A stretch of 64,000 nucleotides of DNA from Ruminococcus flavefaciens ATCC 19208 (GTDB lineage: Bacteria; Bacillota; Clostridia; Oscillospirales; Ruminococcaceae), in the NCBI RefSeq assembly GCF_000518765.1, contig NZ_JAEF01000017.1:78121-142120 (forward strand), given 5' to 3'. The notes under the pieces were generated by a model that was given only the letters and a program-made list of their open reading frames with translations, was not told where the DNA came from and ran no database searches. Below are positions 52,612 through 60,754 of the stretch, in pieces. Each line of letters starts with the position of its first letter. The stretch's first letter is position 1. A program made the translations under genes and the position numbers.

Positions 52612-53547
52612 ATGAACAATTTACCAAAGATCGCTCTCGGTGCGTGGGCATGGGGAAATGACGGAACATTCGGCGGCAGCCTGACAGCGGATACTCTCCG
52701 CCCCATATTTGACAAGGCTATGGAAAACGGTCTGAATCTGTGGGATACCGCTTATGCTTACGGTATGGGTACTTCAGAGAAGGTGCTTGCAGGCTTCGTG
52801 AAAGACCTGCCGAGAGACAGCTTCCTGATTTCAGACAAGTTCACACCCCAGTGTGCTGATGCTTCATCTCCGACAGCCATGAAAGATATGATCGAGATGC
52901 AGCTCAAACTTATGGCGCTTGACCGCTTTGATATTTACTGGATCCACAATGTCTGGGACGCTCCTAAATGGACAGAGGAGCTTGCAAAATACTTTGAGGG
53001 TAAAGACAACGTGCCAATGATCGGTGTTTCTAATCATAACCTTGCGGAGATAAAGCAGGCGGATGAAATCCTCAAAGCGCATGGTCTGAAACTCTCAGCG
53101 GTTCAGAACCATTACAGCCTTATCAACCGTTCCTCGGAGGAGTCCGGTATTCTGGACTACTGCAATGAAAATGGCATTACGTTCTTCTCCTATATGGTGC
53201 TTGAACAGGGCGCACTTTCCGGCAAGTATGATACTGCTCACCCAATGCCCGCAGGCTCCGCAAGAGCTGACAGCTATAACCCCATTCTCGACAAGCTGGA
53301 GATCATGAACAAGGCTCTCGGCAAGATCGCTGAAAAATACGGCGTAGGAATCGCACAGGTTCCTGTTGCGTGGGCGATCGCAAAGGGTACTCTGCCGATC
53401 ATCGGTGTAACATAGGTCAGCCATGTTGAGGACGCAGTGAAGGCAGCAAATATAACGCTGACTGCCGATGAGGTTAAGGAGCTTGAAAGCGTTGCCGACA
53501 GTCTTAGTCTGAATGTTATCCGTTTCTGGGAAAAGGAAATGAAATAA
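52612..53547 (+). pseudogene. Aldo/keto reductase interrupted by an in-frame TAG
   Basis: The frame from ATG 52612 (AGGAGG upstream) encodes 267 aa up to TAG at 53413-53415, then continues in the same frame for 43 codons to TAA at 53547. The break falls inside the conserved cofactor motif: IIGVT-stop-VSHVEDAVKAA, where related enzymes have Lys or Gln, so a single base change (AAG or CAG to TAG) explains it. The full length, about 311 aa, matches the family, and the tail is well kept. Tetrad residues (WDTAYAYG, ISDKF, WIHNVWD) are present. Recent nonsense mutation, or read-through by a suppressor tRNA. Confidence 0.85.
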
Positions 53548-53560
53548 ACAGGTGAAATGT

Positions 53561-54262
53561 ATGAAAAAGATTATTCTTTCAATGTTAGCTGCAATGTGTA
53601 TGCTGTGCATCACGGGTTGCGGAAATACAGACCTCAGCTCCGCTCCGGCAGAAACTGCCGTACAGCAGGAAGTGCAGACGGATCAGTCCGCCGAAGATAA
53701 TGAAGCAGAAAAGCCGGATGAAGATAAAGCTGTTTCCAGTCAGACTGAGAAGCAGCCGGAGAATCCGGATACTGCTGAGAGCAGCGGAAAGGACACGATA
53801 GTTGTGTATTTCTCTGCAACAGGCACCACAAAGGGAGTAGCAGAGCGTATCGCAAGTGTCACAAATGCCGATATTTTTGAGCTTATTCCTGCTGAGCCAT
53901 ACTCTGACGCAGACCTTGACTGGAACGACAAGAACAGCCGCACGACAATCGAGATGAACGATCAGAAGGCACGTCCTGCTATCGCAAATGATACAGTTAA
54001 TCTGGACAGCTATACCACTGTTTACATCGGCTATCCGATCTGGTGGGGTGATGCGCCCAGAATAATGAGTACATTCGTTGAGGCACACGATTTTGACGGC
54101 AAGACTGTAATTCCCTTCTGCACCTCTGGCGGCAGCGGCATCGGCAGGAGTGGAAGTAACCTTGCATCGCAGGCCGGCAGTGGGAAATGGCTTGATGGAG
54201 ACAGGCTTGATGCAGGCATATCCGAGAGCAAGATACAGGACTGGATAAACAGTATGAATTAA
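53561..54262 (+). CDS. Lipoprotein flavodoxin
   Basis: 233 aa. A lipoprotein signal peptide with lipobox ITGC (Cys at residue 20), a 55-residue acidic linker (about 21-75), then a flavodoxin domain (TIVVYFSATGTTKGVAERIA in parts; IGYPIWWGDAPRIM; IPFCTSGGSGIG). It should sit on the outer face of the membrane and carry FMN. Start ATG 53561. It is followed after 15 nt by a membrane protein with its own flavodoxin domain. Confidence 0.9.
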   Translation: MKKIILSMLAAMCMLCITGCGNTDLSSAPAETAVQQEVQTDQSAEDNEAEKPDEDKAVSSQTEKQPENPDTAESSGKDTIVVYFSATGTTKGVAERIASVTNADIFELIPAEPYSDADLDWNDKNSRTTIEMNDQKARPAIANDTVNLDSYTTVYIGYPIWWGDAPRIMSTFVEAHDFDGKTVIPFCTSGGSGIGRSGSNLASQAGSGKWLDGDRLDAGISESKIQDWINSMN

Positions 54263-54277
54263 ACAGGGAGGGCTGTT

Positions 54278-56446
54278 ATGCAGACAAAGACAGGTATCAT
54301 CAAAAGAATAGTCGATGCGGTGCTGACAGTCCTTTTGCTGTTTCTTATGGCATATCAGGTGACAAGCGATGTGCTGCATGAGTGGCTGGGTATCGGTATG
54401 ACCGTAACGCTGATACTTCATCATATCCTCAACCGCAAATGGTATCAGTCTGTTTTCAAGGGAAAATATACGCCCTACCGTATCACTATGACTGCGGTAA
54501 ACATGCTTTTACTTGCAGCTATCGCTCTTACGGCACTCAGCGGAATGGCTATGAGCGGACACGCAGTTCCGTTTATGTATGGGCTTATCAATGTTATGAC
54601 AGCAAGAAAACTTCACCTTGCAATGTCATATTGGTCATTTATCCTTATGGGTATCCATATAGGTCTGCATATGAAAGCAATGACAGCAAAGCTGCCAGAC
54701 AATGGCAAAATTGTTTTCAATGCTATCCTCACAGGCTTATCAGGTGTGGGACTATGGCTGTTTCTGAAAAGCGGTATCATAAACTATATCACGTTCCAAA
54801 CGCACTTTGCTTTTCTTGACTACACTACGGCAAAATGGCTGATCATTCTGCAAAACCTTGCAATGCTGCTGTTTTTTGTGCTTGTGGGGTATGTGTTGTC
54901 GGAGGTTACCACAAAGGGCAAGGATAAAAAGTATTCTCTGAAGCCGCTGATATGTTTTTTTATTGCTGTTATCATTGGTATTGTGCTGAATCTTGCAGTG
55001 AAAGAAAGCAGCACCGAAAACGGCTTGTGGAATTCAAGTTGGCAGAATGCACAGAGCACATCTGCTCAGACTACAGCGAAACAAAAGGAACCTGATACAA
55101 TCGCTCAGGATCATACGACTGTTTCAACCGCCGTAAATGACAGTTTTATACTGATTGAGGGAGGCAGCTTCAATATGGGCAGTCCCGATTCGGAGAACTG
55201 GCGCATTGATGATGAAACGCTCCACGAAGTAACGGTTTCAGCGTTTTATATAGACCCTTATGAAGCCTTGCAGTCCGACTACGAAGCACTTTTGAGCAGC
55301 GATCCAAGCACCTTTGACGGTGAAGGTCTGCCTGTTGACAATATCTCATGGCTTGAAGCGGTGAAGTATGCCAATGCAAGAAGCAAGGCGGCAGGACTGA
55401 CACCTGCGTATACGATCGGTGACGGTGAGGTAGTGTGGGACAGGTCGGCTAACGGTTACCGTCTGCCCACAGAAGCGGAGTGGGAATACGCATGCCGTGC
55501 AGGAACGCAAACGCCGTTTAATACAGAGCATTCTCTCAGTGCCGATGATGCCAATTTCTACGGGCATTACCCATATGAAATAGAGGAAAACTATTTTGAT
55601 GATGAGGTACTTGAAGCCCGTCCCGGAGAATATCGGCAGACCACTGTTGAAGTCGGCAGCTTTAAGCCCAATGCGTGGGGATTGTACGATTGCCACGGCA
55701 ACGTGAACGAATGGTGCTGGGACTATTACGGTGAATACGATACCTCACAGACTGTTGACCCTACAGGTGCTGAAAGCGGCACTCGCCATGTTTACAGGGG
55801 CGGCGGCTGGAATGATTTTGCAAAGAATATGCGAAGTGCCTACCGTGCCGCCGGTCAGGCTGATATGAAAAGCTATAATCTTGGCGTAAGGCTTGTCAGA
55901 AATGCTGATAATGCACCCGACCCAAAACTGACTGCGAAGGAAAAAGTAAAGCCCGAAAAGGACGGAAAAGTCCTTATCGCCTACTTTTCATGGAGCGGAA
56001 ATACCAGAGATATTGCTCACAATATTGACAGCCGTATTGATGCCGATATTATTGAACTGACACCCGCGAAGCCTTATTCTACAGACTATAACACTGTCCT
56101 TATGGAAGCACAGGAGGATCAGCACAAAAATGCCCGTCCGGAGCTGAACGAGCATATCGACAATATGGAGCAGTATGACATTATCCTGCTGGGCTATCCC
56201 AACTGGTGGGCATCTATACCGATGCCAATAGCGACCTTCCTTGAAAGCTACGACTTTTCGGGAAAGACTATCATTCCGTTCTGCTCACACGGAGGCGGAC
56301 GCTTCGGACAAAGCCTGACAGCGATAGCAAAGCTTGCACCGGATTCTGATATAGGTGAGGGCTTATCAGTGCATTATTCAGGCGGCAGTACACTCGATGA
56401 TGACATATCTGAATGGATCAAAGAAAACGGCATTGAAGAAAAGTGA
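54278..56446 (+). CDS. Three-part fusion: DUF4405 membrane domain, FGE-sulfatase-like domain, flavodoxin
   Basis: 722 aa. Residues 1-235: about six membrane helices with paired His (LILHHILN; MGIHIGLH), typical of DUF4405 and suggestive of haem or quinone chemistry. Residues 288-548: a formylglycine-generating-enzyme/SUMF1-like domain (IEGGSFNMGSP, LPTEAEWEYACRAG, GNVNEWCWDYYG, YRGGGWNDF, LGVRLVR); the catalytic Cys pair of true FGE is absent. Residues 564-722: flavodoxin (VLIAYFSWSGNT, LGYPNWWASIPMP, IPFCSHGGGRFG). GGGAGGG precedes the ATG. I infer an envelope redox protein; I do not know this domain order from described proteins. Confidence 0.88.
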   Translation: MQTKTGIIKRIVDAVLTVLLLFLMAYQVTSDVLHEWLGIGMTVTLILHHILNRKWYQSVFKGKYTPYRITMTAVNMLLLAAIALTALSGMAMSGHAVPFMYGLINVMTARKLHLAMSYWSFILMGIHIGLHMKAMTAKLPDNGKIVFNAILTGLSGVGLWLFLKSGIINYITFQTHFAFLDYTTAKWLIILQNLAMLLFFVLVGYVLSEVTTKGKDKKYSLKPLICFFIAVIIGIVLNLAVKESSTENGLWNSSWQNAQSTSAQTTAKQKEPDTIAQDHTTVSTAVNDSFILIEGGSFNMGSPDSENWRIDDETLHEVTVSAFYIDPYEALQSDYEALLSSDPSTFDGEGLPVDNISWLEAVKYANARSKAAGLTPAYTIGDGEVVWDRSANGYRLPTEAEWEYACRAGTQTPFNTEHSLSADDANFYGHYPYEIEENYFDDEVLEARPGEYRQTTVEVGSFKPNAWGLYDCHGNVNEWCWDYYGEYDTSQTVDPTGAESGTRHVYRGGGWNDFAKNMRSAYRAAGQADMKSYNLGVRLVRNADNAPDPKLTAKEKVKPEKDGKVLIAYFSWSGNTRDIAHNIDSRIDADIIELTPAKPYSTDYNTVLMEAQEDQHKNARPELNEHIDNMEQYDIILLGYPNWWASIPMPIATFLESYDFSGKTIIPFCSHGGGRFGQSLTAIAKLAPDSDIGEGLSVHYSGGSTLDDDISEWIKENGIEEK

Positions 56447-56454
56447 GGTGCAAA

Positions 56455-56988
56455 ATGAAAATAGTAATACTTATGGGAAGTCCCAACAAAAAAGGCTCAA
56501 CGAGCATACTCGTTGACAGCTTCAAAAAAGGTGCAGAGGAAAGCGGTCACAATGTCGAAGTGATAGATGTCTGTCATGCAGATATCCGTCCCTGCACTGG
56601 CTGTATTGCCTGCGGTTACGAGGGCGACTGCGTTCAGTGTGATGAGAACGAGTATATCCGAAAAGCGCTGCTTAGCTGTGATATGGTGGTGTTTGCTACT
56701 CCCCTTTATTACTACGGAATGAGCGCACAGCTGAAAACAGTGGTTGACCGTTTCTGCGCATACAACAGCAGTCTGAACCGCAGACATCTGAAATCTGTAC
56801 TTCTGACAGTTGCGTGGAACGCTGATGACTGGACATTTGATGCACTGACAGCTCATTACAAAACGCTGGTGAGGTACATCAATTTTGAAGACAAAGGTAT
56901 GGTACTTGGCTATGGCTGCGGAAGTCCATCTATGACACGGTCGAGTAAATACCCCGAACAGGCATACAATTTAGGAAGATCATTATAA
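56455..56988 (+). CDS. NAD(P)H-dependent flavin reductase (flavodoxin-like)
   Basis: 177 aa. FMN-binding loop GSPNKKGSTSIL near the N-terminus, a Cys-rich segment CTGCIACGYEGDCVQC (about residues 46-61) like iron-sulfur flavoproteins, and FATPLYYYGMSAQLKTVVDR. Expected to pass electrons from NAD(P)H to FMN or quinones. Start ATG 56455 after GAGGTG, 8 nt past the fusion gene's stop. The C-terminus YPEQAYNLGRSL resembles that of the partial gene at the window's right edge. Confidence 0.88.
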   Translation: MKIVILMGSPNKKGSTSILVDSFKKGAEESGHNVEVIDVCHADIRPCTGCIACGYEGDCVQCDENEYIRKALLSCDMVVFATPLYYYGMSAQLKTVVDRFCAYNSSLNRRHLKSVLLTVAWNADDWTFDALTAHYKTLVRYINFEDKGMVLGYGCGSPSMTRSSKYPEQAYNLGRSL

Positions 56989-57001
56989 CGGAGGTAATCT
57001 T

Positions 57002-57264
57002 ATGAACAAGAAATTAGTAGCATATTTTTCCGCAAGGAAGAATACAGCCGTATCATAAAGGATGCCGACAAGCACGAGATCATCAGACTCATAAAAACAT
57101 TGTATCTGCGCCGTAAGGAGCTTGCCGAAAGCGGAAAGAAGCTCCGTTCCACGGACGAGAATTACCTCAGCCTTGCAGAAAATATGCTTTTTGAGGAGTT
57201 TGCTTTTGCTCTTGATATTGACAGGAGTGAAGTTGTCGAATATATCGAAAAGCATATCGCATAA
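57002..57264 (+). pseudogene. Chimeric remnant: flavodoxin start joined to CarD-type regulator tail
   Basis: After a strong GGAGG, an ATG opens MNKKLVAYFSA, the start of a flavodoxin, but the frame stops after 18 codons at 57058. In the next frame, from about 57028, comes EEYSRIIKDADKHEIIRLIK and on to EEFAFALDIDRSEVVEYIEKHIA (stop 57264), the C-terminal helices of a CarD/CdnL RNA-polymerase-binding regulator. About 78 of 150-170 residues are left. A deletion seems to have fused the beginning of one gene to the end of another. Confidence 0.75.
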
Positions 57265-57283
57265 TCTTTGTGCAAAAATGCCT

Positions 57284-57312
57284 TTGAAAAATCCTAAAAT
57301 AATTGATATAAT
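57284..57312 (+). promoter_or_regulatory. Promoter before the small ORF at 57391
   Basis: TTGAAA (57284-57289), 17 nt, TATAAT (57307-57312). Confidence 0.8.
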
Positions 57313-57320
57313 TAGTACAT

Positions 57321-57368
57321 AACGAGTAGCAATTCTGCGTAAGTCCGGTTATTGCTGCTCGTTTTATT
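57321..57368 (+). terminator. Leader hairpin (attenuator-like) before the small ORF
   Basis: AACGAGTAGCAAT pairs with ATTGCTGCTCGTT (one G·U or mismatch) and is followed by TTATTATTTTT. It lies between the promoter and the ribosome-binding site, so would act as an attenuator if it forms. Confidence 0.55.
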
Positions 57369-57390
57369 ATTTTTACGGAGGTAAGTCATA

Positions 57391-57630
57391 ATGAAAAGAA
57401 TCAAAGAAGCGTGTATCTGCCAGACACTGCATTTTATGCTCAAGGAAGATGTCGGTCACGACTACGCTGTCAAGCTCGTGAAAGAAGAAATAGAAAAGTA
57501 CAAAGCTTCACTTGAAAGAACAAGAACAAAGTACAAGATAATCGAGGAAACGGAGCAGCCTGATGGCTCTGTTATCATCAAGATCAAGAAGCAGTACAAT
57601 ACAGCTCCTGTCGGCTCATATCTCGACTGA
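57391..57630 (+). CDS. Small charged protein of unknown function
   Basis: 79 aa, soluble, rich in Lys and Glu, with a helical middle (VKLVKEEIEKYKASLERTRTKYK) and a beta-like C-terminus (IIKIKKQYNTAPVGSYLD). ACGGAGG lies 9 nt before the ATG, and it has its own promoter, leader hairpin and terminator. I do not recognise a named family. Confidence 0.7.
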   Translation: MKRIKEACICQTLHFMLKEDVGHDYAVKLVKEEIEKYKASLERTRTKYKIIEETEQPDGSVIIKIKKQYNTAPVGSYLD

Positions 57631-57649
57631 TACTACTGAATATTGTTAA

Positions 57650-57703
57650 AAACAGCGTGTGGCGTAAGCATAAATCCAGCTTTCTGCCTCACGCTGTATT
57701 TTT
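57650..57703 (+). terminator. Terminator after the small ORF
   Basis: Arms AACAGCGTG and CACGCTGT about 30 nt apart, with T6 following; the loop is long. Confidence 0.6.
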
Positions 57704-57716
57704 TAGGAGGAATACT

Positions 57717-59156
57717 ATGGAACAAACCGCAAATCAATTCTTAGGACAAGAGCCAGTTGGCAAGCTGATGAAAAAATACGCTGTGCCGTGTATCATCTCT
57801 CTGCTCGTAGGTGCTCTCTACAACATCGTAGACCAGATTTTCATCGCAAATGCAAGCTATCTCGGCTCTTACGGGAATGCCGCAAATACCGTTGCCTTTC
57901 CGCTGACGGTCATCGCTCTTGCTATCGCTGTTATGATCGGTGACGGTTGCTGTGCATTTGTGAGCTTGAGCCTCGGCAAAGGCGAACCTGACAAGGCAAA
58001 GAAAAGCGTCGGCAACTCCGTGCTTATGACGATTGTGAGCAGTATTATCCTCTGTGTCGTGTACCTAATATTCAGCAATGGCATCATCGCTATGTTCGGC
58101 GGTACGGTCAATGAGGAAACATTCCGCCACTCAAAAGAATATTTCTTCTATATCTCGCTTGGTATCCCGTTCTATATGTTCGGGCAGGCTATGAACCCTG
58201 TTATCCGTGCGGATGGAAACCCAAAATTCGCTATGATCTCGACACTTGCAGGTGCAGTTCTGAACATGATACTTGATCCAATCTTCATTTTCGCTTTCGA
58301 GTGGGGTATGATGGGAGCTGCGGTCGCAACTGTTATCGGACAGATAGTTACGGCAGGACTTGCTGTGTGGTATCTCTGCAGCATGAAACTCGTAAAACCT
58401 GCAAAGCCTGATTTCAAGCCCGAAAGCACCATTATCCGCAAAACGCTGACACTCGGTCTTACCAGCTTTCTCTCTCAGATTTCCCTTGTAGCGGCTATGG
58501 CGGCGATCAATAATATGATACGCAAATACGGTGCAATGGACAATATTTTCGGGCAAGAGCAGTATGCACAGATACCAATGGCGGTGGTCGGTATCGTCAT
58601 GAAATTCTTCCAGATCGTTATTTCTATCGTAGTCGGTATGGCAGCTGGCTGTATCCCTATTGTAGGCTTCAACATGGGCGCAGGGCTTCGACTGAGAGTG
58701 CGTGAGCTGTTCACCAAACTGCTGACAGCGGAAGCAACCGTCGGTGCTGTAGCTCTGATCTTCGTGGAGTTTTTTCCCCGTCAGCTTATCGGCATATTCG
58801 GTGCGGCGAACGAGAGCAGCTATTACACCGATTTCGCTGTACACGCATTCCGCATTTATCTCTGCATGATGATATTTGCCTGCGTGAATAAGGCATGTTT
58901 CATCTTCCTGCAAGCTATGGGCAAGGCGTTTGAATCGACAGCGCTTTCCATGATAAGGGAGATTGTATTCGGCGTTGGCTTTGCGGTAATTCTGCCACTT
59001 TTCTTCGGACTGGACGGTGTGCTGTACTCCATGCCCGTGTCGGATATTCTGACATTTGCTGTCGCTTTGTTCCTTATCATCAGGACATACAAGCAGCTTG
59101 GAACGGGTAAGAAAGAACAGCACATAGGCGAACTTGCATCTGCAAGCTTGCATTAA
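57717..59156 (+). CDS. MATE-family efflux transporter
   Basis: 479 aa with 12 predicted membrane helices in two halves. GRLMKKY-like opening LGQEPVGKLMKKYAVPCIISLLVG (in parts), VDQIFIANASYLGSYGNAA and DGCCAFVSLSLGKGE fit the NorM/VmrA-like clostridial MATE branch. AGGAGG lies 6 nt before ATG 57717; an in-frame upstream start at 57657 is rejected. Unrelated in position to the MATE at 31314, with which it shares only the family fold. Likely drug or metabolite export. Confidence 0.92.
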   Translation: MEQTANQFLGQEPVGKLMKKYAVPCIISLLVGALYNIVDQIFIANASYLGSYGNAANTVAFPLTVIALAIAVMIGDGCCAFVSLSLGKGEPDKAKKSVGNSVLMTIVSSIILCVVYLIFSNGIIAMFGGTVNEETFRHSKEYFFYISLGIPFYMFGQAMNPVIRADGNPKFAMISTLAGAVLNMILDPIFIFAFEWGMMGAAVATVIGQIVTAGLAVWYLCSMKLVKPAKPDFKPESTIIRKTLTLGLTSFLSQISLVAAMAAINNMIRKYGAMDNIFGQEQYAQIPMAVVGIVMKFFQIVISIVVGMAAGCIPIVGFNMGAGLRLRVRELFTKLLTAEATVGAVALIFVEFFPRQLIGIFGAANESSYYTDFAVHAFRIYLCMMIFACVNKACFIFLQAMGKAFESTALSMIREIVFGVGFAVILPLFFGLDGVLYSMPVSDILTFAVALFLIIRTYKQLGTGKKEQHIGELASASLH

Positions 59157-59234
59157 ATCATTGCATTTACGCACAAAAACAATCAACAACTCACTTATTC
59201 CCGTGCGCTTAAAGGAGATTTTATTCTTTGGCTC

Positions 59235-59263
59235 TTGAAATCACCAAAAATCTGGTGTATAAT
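59235..59263 (+). promoter_or_regulatory. Promoter with palindromic spacer
   Basis: TTGAAA (59235-59240), 17 nt, TATAAT (59258-59263). The spacer contains CACCA-AAAATC-TGGTG, an inverted repeat placed where a repressor or MerR-type regulator would bind. Confidence 0.7.
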
Positions 59264-59293
59264 TTTAAAGTTAATAAAATACTATGCAATGAC

Positions 59294-59366
59294 ACACGCA
59301 GTACTTCTGTACATAAGTCTGATCACGGAATGCAAATTTTGGATCGGTGTACATAATACTGCGTGT
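59294..59366 (+). promoter_or_regulatory. Structured 5' leader of the DUF2798-like gene
   Basis: A perfect 10-bp closing helix ACACGCAGTA/TACTGCGTGT with further inner pairs (GTACA/TGTAC, GATC/GATC) in a 120-nt leader. No known riboswitch is recognised. Confidence 0.45.
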
Positions 59367-59392
59367 TTCTGCGTATTCAGGAGGATTTTACT

Positions 59393-59968
59393 ATGCCAAG
59401 AACACAATTACAGAGAATGATGTTTGCGCTGATGACCGTTATCGTTACCGTCCACGCCTATGTATTCTACAGCTTGTATGTTGTAAACGGTTCGACGTTT
59501 ATGAACGTTACCGGAGCAGACAGCGTACTCGGAGCAGTCAACGCTATGGGCGGTGTTTATATGCTCGGAAGAAATCTGCCGATATGGGCAGTTGTCATTA
59601 TTGAGTTTATACTTGCCTACACCCTTGAGATCACAGTAGGCAGCCCGATGTCATTCAAACTCGCCTGCAAGGTATTTGATCCGAGAGAAACACATCCCGT
59701 ACTCTTTGAGACAGCTATCATCTGTGCAACAGTCGGTATCATGTGTCCGTCCATGAGTTTCCTCGCGGCTGTCCTTTACTATCCATACTATGCAGGTTTC
59801 AATATCTTCACTCTCCTTGCAAACTGGATAAAGCTTGTCTGCTTCAATTTCCCGTTTGCGTTCTTCTCTCAGCTTTTCTTTATTCAGCCGCTTATCAGAA
59901 CTGTATTTAGATTTGCTATGAGCAAGTTCGGTAGTAAAACAACTGAAACAAGCAAAGCTTCTGCATAA
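59393..59968 (+). CDS. DUF2798-like membrane protein
   Basis: 191 aa with four to five predicted membrane helices; the start RTQLQRMMFALMTVIVTVHAYVFYS and the internal repeat-like ETAIICATVGIMCPSMSF resemble DUF2798 proteins, two copies per chain, of unknown function. AGGAGG lies 8 nt before ATG 59393. It has its own promoter and a long structured leader. Last intact gene inside the repeat-bounded segment. Confidence 0.7.
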   Translation: MPRTQLQRMMFALMTVIVTVHAYVFYSLYVVNGSTFMNVTGADSVLGAVNAMGGVYMLGRNLPIWAVVIIEFILAYTLEITVGSPMSFKLACKVFDPRETHPVLFETAIICATVGIMCPSMSFLAAVLYYPYYAGFNIFTLLANWIKLVCFNFPFAFFSQLFFIQPLIRTVFRFAMSKFGSKTTETSKASA

Positions 59969-60227
59969 GCAACATATAATCATAGCAAATAGAGAACATT
60001 ATAGCTGACTATTTTGGCTATTGAAAAAACTGACACTATCATTGAAAATAGTATAGCGGTACGCTATTGGCAGGGAGCCGTTAACTACTTGCGTCGTTCA
60101 TATATCATTGAAATTAAGCTAGATAAGCATGATTATCAATATTTCAATAATCGAAAGAGAACAGCTATAGGAGAAATGAATTTCAATCAGATTAATATTA
60201 TTCCCCGCAATTATTCCACACGAAAAA
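59969..60227. other. Gene-free stretch
   Basis: No gene that I can support. A 104-codon frame from TTG 60014 lacks a ribosome-binding site and resembles nothing known to me. A+T-rich throughout. Confidence 0.5.
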
Positions 60228-60245
60228 TTTTAAATGCATTTTTGC
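60228..60245. repeat. 18-nt outer repeat, right copy
   Basis: Identical to 50440-50457. Here it is separated from the 57-bp repeat by about 300 nt instead of 41 nt, because of the insert below. Confidence 0.7.
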
Positions 60246-60299
60246 GGTCGCATGTGAAGAAAAACAGTTGTTTTTCAAACGCTTTCACACGAAATTCAC

Positions 60300-60533
60300 A
60301 CGGCAATCGGTGGTATAAACGTTACTAGCGTATTTCCTGCGGTGGTGGCTCATTTCATGTTCAATCAGAGTCAAGGGGCTTTTGACGGGCTTCTCTCACA
60401 GGGCAATATTCCCGAAAACGCTGATCTTGGAGCAATCTCAGATGTATGTGAGTATACTACGATTATCATTCTGGCTGTTTTTTTTATTGGGTTGCTATTA
60501 CGTGAAAACAATAAGAACAAGAGAAATATATAA
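60300..60533 (+). pseudogene. C-terminal fragment of a membrane protein inside the right repeat
   Basis: An open frame without a proper start reads TAIGGINVTSVFPAVVAHF, a polar loop, then a last membrane helix (TTIIILAVFFIGLLL) and a basic tail; it looks like the end of a transporter, possibly MFS-type. The segment is bounded by CACACG at 60297-60302 and 60543-60548, and is absent from the left repeat copy, so it arrived after the element was duplicated or was deleted from the other. Confidence 0.5.
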
Positions 60534-60542
60534 TGTAATATG

Positions 60543-60599
60543 CACACGAAGAAAAGGCGATATAATGTTATAGATAAGACAGCTCCCGTAAGGGAGCTG
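60543..60599. repeat. 57-bp direct repeat, right copy
   Basis: One mismatch to 50499-50555. Ends in the same CAGCTCCC/GGGAGCTG hairpin, followed by TTGTTTTT. Confidence 0.85.
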
Positions 60600-60694
60600 T
60601 TGTTTTTGTAAGTAATAAATTTATTGCTTCCACTCCGACTATATGGAGTTCCAGTTCAAATCAGGTGTGAAGATCAGCATTGAAAAGTGAATAT

Positions 60695-60752
60695 GATTCC
60701 CCTCATCAGGTAGGAAGCTGAGATGCTCCTTGCCTGGTGAGGGGGATTTTTT
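60695..60752. terminator. Long bidirectional terminator hairpin
   Basis: Arms GATTCCCCTCATCAGG... and ...CCTGGTGAGGGGGATT form about 20 bp with a TGAGAT loop, followed by T6 on plus. It ends the serine hydrolase gene on minus. Confidence 0.8.
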
Positions 60753-60754
60753 GT

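Noticed and set aside
53585..54424. 279-codon open frame on minus across the flavodoxin genes
   Set aside because: It spans the antisense of two well-supported genes and their spacer, with no family resemblance or ribosome-binding site.
58131..59189. 352-codon open frame on minus opposite the second MATE gene
   Set aside because: It has Cys/His-rich low-sense composition typical of an antisense shadow, with no start signals; the plus-strand MATE protein is unambiguous.
60014..60328. 104-codon frame in the gene-free stretch
   Set aside because: TTG start without Shine-Dalgarno sequence, runs through the repeat element, and shows no recognisable domain.
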